NCBI GenBank assembly: GCA_002366795.1
Contig: DFBX01000080.1
Span: forward strand, 1-36,108
DNA: 36,108 bases
From: Rhodobacteraceae bacterium UBA3069
Lineage (GTDB): Bacteria; Pseudomonadota; Alphaproteobacteria; Rhodobacterales; Rhodobacteraceae
Reading direction: 5' to 3'
Position 1 is the first letter of the stretch. Each line of letters starts with the position of its first letter. Both the position numbers and the translations under genes were made by a program. Below are positions 16,167 through 22,766 of the stretch, piece by piece. The notes beneath the pieces are model-generated. The model saw nothing but the letters and a program-made list of their open reading frames with translations, searched no databases and was not told where the DNA came from.

Positions 16167-17351
16167 TTACGAGGCGGCGAATTTCAGCAGCTTGATCGCC
16201 TTGAAATCGGTCACGTCGCCGCCCACGCGCTTGGTCGCATAGAACAGCACATGCGGCTTGGCCGAGAAGGGATCGCGCAGGATGCGCAGGTCGGGGCGTT
16301 CAGCCACGGTATAGCCATTGGCGAAATCGCCGAATGCAATCGCCATGGCGTCGCCTGCGATATCGGGCATGTCCTCGGCGACCAGCACCGGATAACCCAT
16401 CAGGCGTGCAGGCTCGCCCGCAGCCAGACCATCGGACCACAAGAAGCGGCCATCGGCATCCTTCAGCTTGCGCACGGTGCCCGCGGTTTTCGAATTCATC
16501 ACGAAGGTCGCGTTGGCGCGATATTGCGCACCCAGCGCATAGACCAGATCGATGATCGCGTCGGCACCGTTGAAATCGCCATCCGCACCGGTCGGGACAT
16601 AACCCAGGTTGCCCCAGGTCCAGCTGCCGTTATCCACCGAAGGATGGGCAAGGAAGCCCTTGGGCTTGTCGATACCGTTGCCGAAAATGAATGCGCCGGC
16701 CTCGGCACGGGCGAACTTGGCCGCGATACGGCCCGCCAGCCAGTTCTCGATATCAAATGCGCTGTCATCCAGCAGTCGTTGCGAGGCTTTCGGCAGGGCC
16801 GACAGCTCGTGCAGCGGGATGGTGATACGGTCGATCGACGGCGTGCCGGTTTCGGTGGTCGCATCCACCTCGGTCGCCCAGCCATGGCCGACATCGGTGT
16901 GGTCGATCAGCACGTCATAGGACGTCGCCTCGACATTCACCACATTGGCGATCGAACGGACCGAGGACGAAGACATCAGCGTGCTACGGATGATGGCCGA
17001 GGTTTCGGGATCCACCAGATAGCCCCCATCGCCGTTTACAGCGGTGGACATGGACTTGCCGTCAAGCTCCAGACCGCGCAGCGCGTCATCGTCGCCGGAA
17101 CGGACATAGGCATTGAACGCCTTCTGGTGCGGAACCTCGGCCTCGGCCGAACGGGACAGCGCGGGACGCGCCACGGGGGTGAAAGATTTGCGATCAAGCA
17201 TGGTCAGTTGCTCTTCCTGTTGTTGAACTCGGGTTTGAATTGCGTCTTTGAACTCTTTGAAGTCGCTCACGAATCCCGCGATGGCGGACTTCACCTCGGC
17301 GGCCGGAGACACAGCTTCCCCGGTCCGAGACTTGCTCTCGGTCTTACTCAT
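16167..17351 (-). CDS. GTA g5, HK97-family major capsid protein
   Basis: The shell protein of the particle, 394 residues. An N-terminal coiled-coil scaffold region (about 15-60, FVSDFKEFKDAIQTRVQQQE) is expected to be removed by the g4 protease. The HK97 fold follows: GGYLVDPETSAIIRSTL, a central domain with LDDSAFDIENWLAGRIAAKF and AGAFIFGNGIDKPKGFLAHP, and a C-terminal MGYPVLVAEDMP and AIAFGDFANGYTVAERPDL. A good AGGAAG ribosome binding site precedes the ATG. A GC hairpin sits just after the stop. Confidence 0.97.
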   Translation of the reverse strand: MSKTESKSRTGEAVSPAAEVKSAIAGFVSDFKEFKDAIQTRVQQQEEQLTMLDRKSFTPVARPALSRSAEAEVPHQKAFNAYVRSGDDDALRGLELDGKSMSTAVNGDGGYLVDPETSAIIRSTLMSSSSVRSIANVVNVEATSYDVLIDHTDVGHGWATEVDATTETGTPSIDRITIPLHELSALPKASQRLLDDSAFDIENWLAGRIAAKFARAEAGAFIFGNGIDKPKGFLAHPSVDNGSWTWGNLGYVPTGADGDFNGADAIIDLVYALGAQYRANATFVMNSKTAGTVRKLKDADGRFLWSDGLAAGEPARLMGYPVLVAEDMPDIAGDAMAIAFGDFANGYTVAERPDLRILRDPFSAKPHVLFYATKRVGGDVTDFKAIKLLKFAAS

Positions 17352-17385
17352 CCAGTCTTCCTATCTTTGGTGACCCTGACAGCGC

Positions 17386-17943
17386 TTAGTCGCGCGCCAA
17401 CTCCCGGCGCGCGTCCTCGAAGGCCGCCGCCAATTCACGCAGCATGTCGGTGTCAGGGCTATCGCCCTTTGCCGCCACCCGCGCACTGGGCAACATCGGG
17501 AAGGTCACAAGCGACACCTCCCAAAGCTCCAGTTCCGTCAAGAGCCGCTGGCCCTTTTTATTCTTGGCCGCGCGCACTGTGCGATAGCCGATGCTCAGCC
17601 CGTCGATGGCTCCCGCCGCGATCAGCGCGGCCGCCTCGCGGCCCTTGCCAACGCTGTCCAGCAGCCGCCCCTTGACATACAGGCCGCGCGCATCCTCGCG
17701 CACCTCGTCCCAGATGCCGATGGGCTGCGTAGGGTCGTGCTGCCACAGCATCTTGACGCTGCGCTTTTCCGCGATCAGCCGTTTCAAAGATTCCGCATAA
17801 GCGCCCTTCGTCACCACGTCATTGCCCTGATCGCAGGCCCCGAACAGGCTTGCATAGCCTTCGATCACCGTGCCGTCCTTGGCATCCGACACCACCAGGT
17901 CCGCGTCGAACCGGTGGAATTTACGCTCTAGTCCCGTATCCAT
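17386..17943 (-). CDS. GTA g4, prohead protease (HK97 family, S78)
   Basis: A 185-residue serine protease that matures the capsid. Family elements are FEGYASLFG-type VIEGYASLFGACDQGNDVV, the catalytic His in MLWQHDPTQPIG, and the serine in AIDGLSIGYRT, followed by LELWEVSLVTFPM. Two starts are plausible: ATG 17943 (MDTGLERKF), with an AAAGGG sequence upstream and closest to the family N-terminus, and ATG 17970, which overlaps the g3.5 stop as ATGA and adds nine residues. The first is reported. It is followed by g5 after 34 nt. Confidence 0.92.
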   Translation of the reverse strand: MDTGLERKFHRFDADLVVSDAKDGTVIEGYASLFGACDQGNDVVTKGAYAESLKRLIAEKRSVKMLWQHDPTQPIGIWDEVREDARGLYVKGRLLDSVGKGREAAALIAAGAIDGLSIGYRTVRAAKNKKGQRLLTELELWEVSLVTFPMLPSARVAAKGDSPDTDMLRELAAAFEDARRELARD

Positions 17944-17966
17944 CTTGTACCCTTTCTTTAGCGGCT

Positions 17967-18215
17967 TCATTGTGCCAGCGGCACTGCCGCCAGGATCGAC
18001 TGAAAAGCCTGCGCAAGGATCGCGCCGACCACGCCGTAAACCGTCAGCCACAGGCGGCGCTCCAACTTTTCCATTCCCGCTTCCAACTTCTCCATCCGGC
18101 GGTTCTGCCCCTCCAGATGCAGGTTCGATACTTTCTCGTGGGCCTCCAGCCGCAGGGCGGGAGCGCAATCGAATGTCTCGAACCCGTAACGCGCGCCGGA
18201 CTTTTGCTCACTCAT
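17967..18215 (-). CDS. GTA g3.5, small protein with C-terminal hydrophobic segment
   Basis: An 82-residue protein in the position of GTA g3.5, between portal and protease. It starts MSEQKSGARYGFETFDCAP, has a short helical, charged stretch (LEGQNRRMEKLEAGMEKLER, likely coiled coil) and ends in a hydrophobic helix (LTVYGVVGAILAQAFQSILA) that could be a membrane segment. The function is unknown. It overlaps g3 by 8 nt and the alternative g4 start by 4 nt. The ATG at 18215 fits the start seen in homologous clusters; the frame is open further upstream only inside g3. Confidence 0.82.
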   Translation of the reverse strand: MSEQKSGARYGFETFDCAPALRLEAHEKVSNLHLEGQNRRMEKLEAGMEKLERRLWLTVYGVVGAILAQAFQSILAAVPLAQ

Positions 18216-19431
18216 CGCCCGTTCCCCCGGCCTCATCCGCCACACCTGCCTCGCTCAACGCCGGAAGGCCCAACATGCTGCGTTTCTCGGCAGGGGTCAG
18301 GAAATCAGCATCCCCGACACGGCGCCACAATGCCTCGCGTTCGGTGGCCAGCGCGGGCACCTGATCCAGATCGGGGCGCAGCTCCACCGGCTCGTCAACA
18401 AAACGCGACAGCCAGTCCGACACGCCTGCCGCCACCCGCATTGCCAAAGGCAGCACGGTCAGCCGATAAAAGGCACGGTTCGCCTCTTGATAATTGGCAA
18501 AGGTCGCATCGCCGGGAATTCCCAGCAACATCGGCGGCACCCCATAGGCCAGTGCGATCTCGCGCGCGGCGCTTTCCTTGGTCTTCTGGAATTCCATGTC
18601 GGAAGGGCTGAACCCCATCGGTTTCCAATCCAGCCCGCCTTCCAGCAGCATGGGCCGGCCCGCGTTACGCGCGCCCTGATGGTGGCTCTCCATCTCGCCC
18701 ACCAGCCGGTCGTATTGGTCGGGCGACAGCGTGCCCTGCCCGTCCATCCCCTTGTAGACAATCGCGCCCGAGGGCCTTGCAGCATTGTCCAGCAAAGCCT
18801 TGGACCAACGCGAGGCACTGTTATGCACATCCACCGCCATGGCCGCCGCCTGCATCGGGCTGAACCCGTAATGGTCATCCTGCGGGTGAAAGTTTTTCAG
18901 ATGCACCACCGGCGGAACCGGGCCGCGCACATCGAACTGGTGCTTGCGCCCGCCCACGGCATATTCAAAGGCCACGGGCCAACCGTCGCTGCCTGGCACC
19001 ACCGACATCCGGTCACTGCGAAGCACATGAAGTTCCATCGGCACGGCATCGTCACCGCCGACAGCCTCGACATAACCGTTGCCGGTCAGCAAAAGTTGGC
19101 CGAACAGCGCCTCGAACAGCTCCGCACGGCCCTGCGCCTGGTTCGGCTGATTGACCAGCGCCAGCAGCGGGTGCTGCTCATAGCGGCGGTCGCGGTCTTG
19201 CAGCACCAGCGGCAGCGCGGCGGCGGCCTCGGCGATCATCTTGACGCAGCGAAAGCCGACGGGATTGCCATTGAACCCCGTCCGGGTCAGCGATGCCGTA
19301 TCACGCGGGCTCCACGCCACGCGCCCCGCACCTTGAAGCGCAACCATGGCGCCGGTGATCTTGCCGGTGGCGCTGGCCTTCTGCTCGGGCAGCTGATCTG
19401 TCGCGCCCCGCCGAAAGAAATCGAATACCAT
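18208..19431 (-). CDS. GTA g3, portal protein (HK97 family)
   Basis: The dodecameric DNA gateway at one capsid vertex, 407 residues. It shows the HK97 portal pattern: WSPRDTASLTRTGFNGNPVG, FEALFGQLLLTGNGYVEAVG, VVHLKNFHPQDDHYGFSPMQ and the C-terminal AYGVPPMLLGIPGDATFANY. The ATG at 19431 lies behind an AGGAGC ribosome binding site; the open frame extends 31 codons further but those residues are not portal-like and include a palindrome. It starts 279 nt after the terminase gene, beyond an intrinsic terminator. Confidence 0.95.
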   Translation of the reverse strand: MVFDFFRRGATDQLPEQKASATGKITGAMVALQGAGRVAWSPRDTASLTRTGFNGNPVGFRCVKMIAEAAAALPLVLQDRDRRYEQHPLLALVNQPNQAQGRAELFEALFGQLLLTGNGYVEAVGGDDAVPMELHVLRSDRMSVVPGSDGWPVAFEYAVGGRKHQFDVRGPVPPVVHLKNFHPQDDHYGFSPMQAAAMAVDVHNSASRWSKALLDNAARPSGAIVYKGMDGQGTLSPDQYDRLVGEMESHHQGARNAGRPMLLEGGLDWKPMGFSPSDMEFQKTKESAAREIALAYGVPPMLLGIPGDATFANYQEANRAFYRLTVLPLAMRVAAGVSDWLSRFVDEPVELRPDLDQVPALATEREALWRRVGDADFLTPAEKRSMLGLPALSEAGVADEAGGTGDE

Positions 19432-19463
19432 CCCGTGTTGCTCCTCGTTTTCTCTGGTTGCAA

Positions 19464-19480
19464 GGCCGGTCGGACCGGCC
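19464..19480 (-). promoter_or_regulatory. Near-perfect palindrome in the portal-gene leader
   Basis: GGCCGGTC and GACCGGCC flank a single base about 30 nt upstream of the portal start. As RNA it can fold into a 6-bp GC stem with a 5-nt loop just before the ribosome binding site; as DNA it could be a dimeric regulator site. No promoter of good quality was recognised in 19485-19650. Confidence 0.55.
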
Positions 19481-19654
19481 GTCTTGTCGCTCATGGGCCG
19501 CGGTGTTTCCGGCCCGTTGAACACAACCTGAGGCCAAGGGTTTAAAGAAAGTAAACCTGTGCGCGCGCTGTGCGCGTCTTGAAAACACTCACGATTTCAA
19601 ATCCTTGCATGTCCCACACGCGCAACTCCCACCGAACGCCCCCCCCTGAAACGC

Positions 19655-19688
19655 AAAAAGGGCGGCACGCCACAGCGCACCGCCCTTT
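19655..19688 (-). terminator. Intrinsic terminator between GTA terminase and portal genes
   Basis: On the minus strand, 22 nt after the g2 stop, AAAGGGCGG pairs with CCGCCCTTT (19680-19688 with 19657-19665) around a 14-nt loop, followed by five T residues. It is a full intrinsic terminator inside the GTA cluster, so g3 onward must depend on read-through or on a second promoter. Confidence 0.88.
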
Positions 19689-19710
19689 CCAAATCCATGC
19701 CCCGTACCCC

Positions 19711-21066
19711 CTATAAGGAACGCACAGTCGGATTGCGCCATTTCGCAGCCCGCTCGATGATCAACTCGTGCAAGGCCCAGACCAGCGCATCCACGCGGTC
19801 GGGGCTGCCCTTGCCTTCGTATCCATGGGCGGTCATACGGCACATCTGGTCCTCCAGATCGCCCAGTCCGCGCAGGTGGCGCACCCGTCCCTGCTCGTAT
19901 AGCGCGGCCACCGGCTCGGCCCGCGCGCCCTTGCCGCGGCTGGCATGGACCTTCTTGAAGGGCACCACCGGATCGACCTGCCGCACGACCTCTTCCACCA
20001 AGTCACCGCCCTGATTGACCTCGGCCACCAGACGGTCCGCCCCCCATGTCTCCATCGCGCGGATCGCGGCGCGGGCCCAGCCGGTGGGGCTGGTGCCCGC
20101 TACGCTGGCATCCTCCAGAACCCATGCCCGCCAGTCCTGCACCGGGCCGCGAGTTTGCGCGCCCACAACCACGATGCCGCATTCATCACTGGATTTGCCC
20201 CCGGTCACTGCGGGGTCCACCGCCACGACGATCCGGTCCAGCTCTGGCGGGGTGTCCACTCGCAGGGCCTCCAACATCCCGCTGGTCCACAAGGCGCCTT
20301 CGGCATCCTCCAACAGCACACCCTCCAGCTCCTGCCGCCCCAGACGGGTGCCAGCGTAGCGCGCCTGAACCTCTTCCAGGAAACTCTCTGCCAGGTTCGC
20401 CGCATTCGCCTGGGTCGAGGCATGCGTGACCACGGTCGAGGGCAATTTCAGCAACTGCTTCAACACCCCCACATTGCGCGGGGTCGTGGTGATGCAAACC
20501 TGCGGATTGTCGCCAAGCCGCAGCCCGAATTGCAGCATGTCCCATGTGTCCTGCGATTTCTTCCACTTGGCCAACTCGTCCACCCAGGCCGCATCGAATT
20601 GCGGCCCGCGCAGGGATTCCGGGTCAAAGGCCGAAAACACCTGCGCCGTGGCCCCGTTCGGCCAGGTCAGCGTCTTGCGCCCCTCGTGCCATGTCGGTCG
20701 CCGGTCGGGCGGCGAACAGGCCAGGATGCCGCTTTCGCCAAAGATCATCACGTCGCGTGTCTGGTCAAAGGTTTCGCCAATGATCGCCACGCGGCTTGCG
20801 CGCCCCTTGTCCAGCGGTTTGGCCCCCTCGACCTGCGCGCGCACCCATTCGGCACCGGCGCGGGTTTTCCCCGCGCCGCGCCCGCCCATGATGACCCAGT
20901 TCTTCCAGTTGCCTTCGGGGGGCAGTTGATGATCCATGGCCCAGAAATCGAACAGGTATGGCAGCGCCATCAATTCCTGCTCACTCAGACTGTTCAGGAA
21001 TTCCTCCTGCACCGCAGCATCTTCTGAGGCGAGAAAGGCGGCACCCGATCTGGTTTCGTGCCGCAT
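19711..21066 (-). CDS. GTA g2, large terminase subunit (TerL)
   Basis: The packaging motor and nuclease, about 451 residues with the chosen start. The ATPase domain shows Walker A MGGRGAGKTRAGAEW and Walker B AAWVDELAKW. The nuclease domain begins IVVAVDPAVTGG, with later acidic residues in RLVAEVNQGGDLV and SPDRVDALVWAL. The start is uncertain: ATG 21066 leaves a short N-terminal helix (FLNSLSEQELMALPYLF) that looks conserved. ATG 20970, ten bases after the g1 stop with AGGA upstream, would remove it. TTG 21123 has the best ribosome binding site (GGAGG) but overlaps g1 by 143 nt. The gene overlaps the end of g1 in any case except the shortest. Confidence 0.93.
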   Translation of the reverse strand: MRHETRSGAAFLASEDAAVQEEFLNSLSEQELMALPYLFDFWAMDHQLPPEGNWKNWVIMGGRGAGKTRAGAEWVRAQVEGAKPLDKGRASRVAIIGETFDQTRDVMIFGESGILACSPPDRRPTWHEGRKTLTWPNGATAQVFSAFDPESLRGPQFDAAWVDELAKWKKSQDTWDMLQFGLRLGDNPQVCITTTPRNVGVLKQLLKLPSTVVTHASTQANAANLAESFLEEVQARYAGTRLGRQELEGVLLEDAEGALWTSGMLEALRVDTPPELDRIVVAVDPAVTGGKSSDECGIVVVGAQTRGPVQDWRAWVLEDASVAGTSPTGWARAAIRAMETWGADRLVAEVNQGGDLVEEVVRQVDPVVPFKKVHASRGKGARAEPVAALYEQGRVRHLRGLGDLEDQMCRMTAHGYEGKGSPDRVDALVWALHELIIERAAKWRNPTVRSL

Positions 21067-21331
21067 CGAGGTCGAGGGCATATCCGTGGACGATTCCCTC
21101 TTCTGATTTTCGACGTTCTGCAAGTTTTGCCTCCATTTCCGTGGCGATCCGCAACCATTGGCGGATTTCCGTGGTGATTTTCGTGCTGTCCTTAAGGGCG
21201 TCGAATTCGCCGAAACGAACCCGGCGGTTCAGATCCTCAAGGTCGTCTTTCATGCTCAGCAGCTGTTCTTCTACGGTCCGGATCGCCCTTTGCAGGGTGT
21301 CGGGGCCGGCCTCTTCGGTCATGTCTGTCAT
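20981..21331 (-). CDS. GTA g1, small terminase (TerS)-like protein
   Basis: A 116-residue protein in the first position of the GTA operon, where R. capsulatus encodes its TerS. It is mostly helical with a predicted coiled coil (LQRAIRTVEEQLLSMKDDLE) followed by the conserved core LNRRVRFGEFDALKDSTKIT and EIRQWLRIATEMEAKLAERR, then the C-terminal EEGIVHGYALDLDAARNQIG. GTA TerS is thought to work with TerL without sequence-specific pac recognition. Start ATG 21331 is a moderate choice; in-frame ATG 21358 and a TTG also exist. The 3' part overlaps the g2 frame. Confidence 0.82.
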   Translation of the reverse strand: MTDMTEEAGPDTLQRAIRTVEEQLLSMKDDLEDLNRRVRFGEFDALKDSTKITTEIRQWLRIATEMEAKLAERRKSEEGIVHGYALDLDAARNQIGCRLSRLRRCCGAGGIPEQSE

Positions 21332-21378
21332 GTTTGCTCGCTCTGCCTCATGCGCCATTCCCTCCGCACGCAAGACAC

Positions 21379-21415
21379 AAAAAAACGACCACCGAGGTCA
21401 CCCTCGGGGCCGTTT
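21379..21415 (-). terminator. Intrinsic terminator/attenuator in the GTA leader
   Basis: On the minus strand the leader folds into a long hairpin: AAACG/CGTTT at the base, then GG/CC, then CCGAGG/CCTCGG at the top (one mismatch, one bulge, 4-nt loop), followed by seven T residues. It lies between a sigma-70-like promoter (21441-21469) and the g1 start (21331). The mltG gene has its own terminator upstream, so this hairpin belongs to the GTA leader. Confidence 0.85.
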
Positions 21416-21433
21416 GCCCATGTCTTCCAGCAT
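21398..21433 (-). CDS. Possible 11-codon leader peptide (speculative)
   Basis: ATG at 21431-21433 opens the frame MLEDMGKRPRG followed by TGA at 21398-21400, which lies in the loop of the leader terminator. The predicted transcription start from the promoter at 21441-21469 falls one or two bases before this ATG, so it would be leaderless. Translation to the stop would place a ribosome over the hairpin's 5' arm. There is no homology evidence, and such a short frame can occur by chance. Confidence 0.25.
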   Translation of the reverse strand: MLEDMGKRPRG

Positions 21434-21440
21434 GTCACAA

Positions 21441-21469
21441 CTTATAGGATAGTCCGTGCGGTGAGTCAA
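21441..21469 (-). promoter_or_regulatory. Sigma-70-like promoter upstream of the GTA operon
   Basis: TTGACT (21464-21469) and TATAAG (21441-21446) are separated by 17 bp on the minus strand, one mismatch from consensus in each hexamer. Predicted start near 21433-21434. It is the best promoter match seen in the window and lies 70 bp downstream of the mltG terminator, so it reads only into the GTA leader and g1. Confidence 0.75.
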
Positions 21470-21535
21470 GCCCGCAGCGCCAGACAAGCCGTTCCAATCA
21501 TTAACTTTTTCTTCACAATCGCCACTTCCGACAGC

Positions 21536-21565
21536 AAAACGCCCAACCCTTTCTAAGGCCGGGCG
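21536..21565 (-). terminator. Terminator of the fabF-mltG transcript
   Basis: On the minus strand CGCCC (21561-21565) pairs with GGGCG (21540-21544), with an inner CCTT/AAGG helix, followed by four T residues. It lies about 40 nt beyond the mltG stop and separates mltG from the GTA operon. Confidence 0.72.
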
Positions 21566-21605
21566 CTGCATGTTTTCAAGGGCTTGAACGCCGAAACCCC
21601 ACCGG

Positions 21606-22766
21606 TCAATTACCGCTTTTCTGGCGCTCTGCTTCGATCTTGCGCCAGTTGGCGACATTGCGGTTATGCTCGTCCAGCGTCGCCGCAAAAGCATGTCCGC
21701 CGGTGCCATCGGCCACGAAGAATACGTAATCGGTAGAGGCGGGATTCAGCGCCGCACGAATGCTGGCCGCGCCGGGGTTGGCGATCGGCGTGGGCGGCAA
21801 AGCCGGGATCACATAGGTATTGTAAGGCGTCTCGCCGCGCAGTTCCGACTGGCGCAAACCACGCCCCAGAACGCCCTGCCCCTTGGTGATTCCATAGATC
21901 ACCGTCGGGTCGGTTTGCAACCTCATGCCGGTGTTCAGCCGGTTGATAAAGACGCTGGCAACCTGCGGGCGCTCTTCGGAAACGCCTGTTTCCTTCTCGA
22001 TGATCGAGGCAAGAATCAACGCCTCCTCCGGGCTATTCAGCGGCAGCCCCTCGGCACGGTCTTCCCATTCGGCGGCCAAAATGACCGATTGCGCGTTCTG
22101 CATCTTGTCCAGCAGCGCCGCACGGTCGTCACCGACCCGCACCTCGTAACTGTCCGGCGCAAGCGACCCCTCGGCGGGAATCTCAGCGACCTCGCCTTCC
22201 AGCACGTCCACCGATTTCAATTCTTCCACCACCTGCCAGCTGGTCACGCCCTCGACCAAGGTAATGCTATAACGCGTGTCGGCCTGATCGCGCACCTTGG
22301 TGTAGGCAGCAGGTATCTCCGCTTCCGTCGCGTCAAATTTGGCCCGCTCGACATAGGCATTGGTCGCCGGGTCCAACTCGCGCACCTGCACCTGTGCGCG
22401 GTTCACACCGATGCGATACGCCACCTTGGTGCCGCAGGTGCTGGCCCCGCCACGGGTGACGATATCCACGATCTCCGACATGGATGCGCCTTCCGGCACA
22501 AGGAAAGACCCGAACTTCAATTCGCCGGTCTTGTCCGTGTAATCTGCGCCCAACCGGAACACGGTGCCGCTGGACACCGCGCCACGCTCTTCAAGGTTCT
22601 CACTGACTCGCCGCATGTTGGACCCCGACGGCACCCGCACACAAATCGCCTCGGCCAGCGGCCCCTCGGAGTTGTATTCGGATTTGCCCCACAGGATCAC
22701 GCCCCCCAGCAGGAACACCACCAGGACAAAGAAAGTCAGGAAATTAGAGGCGATATGCCGCCACAT
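21606..22766 (-). CDS. mltG: Endolytic murein transglycosylase MltG (YceG-like)
   Basis: MltG cleaves nascent glycan strands in the periplasm and is thought to end glycan synthesis. The 386-residue protein has one N-terminal membrane segment (about 9-26, FLTFFVLVVFLLGGVILWG), a LysM-like/YceG N-terminal domain, and the catalytic YceG domain with LILASIIEKETGV (Glu257, matching E. coli Glu218), NRLNTGMRLQTDPTVIYG and YNTYVIPALPPTPIANPG. The ATG overlaps the fabF stop as TGATG, so it is translated in tandem with fabF. Linkage of mltG to the fab genes is widespread. Confidence 0.96.
   Translation of the reverse strand: MWRHIASNFLTFFVLVVFLLGGVILWGKSEYNSEGPLAEAICVRVPSGSNMRRVSENLEERGAVSSGTVFRLGADYTDKTGELKFGSFLVPEGASMSEIVDIVTRGGASTCGTKVAYRIGVNRAQVQVRELDPATNAYVERAKFDATEAEIPAAYTKVRDQADTRYSITLVEGVTSWQVVEELKSVDVLEGEVAEIPAEGSLAPDSYEVRVGDDRAALLDKMQNAQSVILAAEWEDRAEGLPLNSPEEALILASIIEKETGVSEERPQVASVFINRLNTGMRLQTDPTVIYGITKGQGVLGRGLRQSELRGETPYNTYVIPALPPTPIANPGAASIRAALNPASTDYVFFVADGTGGHAFAATLDEHNRNVANWRKIEAERQKSGN

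Larger units (their letters stand above)
7165..21331 (-). mobile_element. Complete Rhodobacterales gene transfer agent (RcGTA-type) head-tail cluster
   Basis: Seventeen consecutive minus-strand genes, g1 to g15 including g3.5 and g10.1, match the R. capsulatus GTA in order and domain content. The encoded particle resembles a small tailed phage that packages random host DNA. No integrase, repressor, replication, holin or endolysin gene is present, as expected for this domesticated element, whose lysis, head-spike and regulatory genes lie elsewhere. All frames are open and key motifs are present, so the structural set looks functional. Most junctions are ATGA or TGATG overlaps, which suggests translational coupling. 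Two long non-coding gaps (19432-19710 and 16016-16166) hold hairpins. Confidence 0.95.

Noticed and set aside
16055..16192. A 45-codon plus-strand frame in the gap after the GTA capsid gene
   Set aside because: It is Arg-rich, runs into the capsid gene in antisense and covers a hairpin; chance.
16251..17675. A 474-codon plus-strand open frame
   Set aside because: It is antisense to the GTA capsid and protease genes and shows no domain.
21500..21520. TTAAC sequence upstream of the GTA promoter as a CtrA site
   Set aside because: Only one half-site is present; the TTAA-N7-TTAA pattern is missing, so there is no support beyond the known link of CtrA with GTA control.
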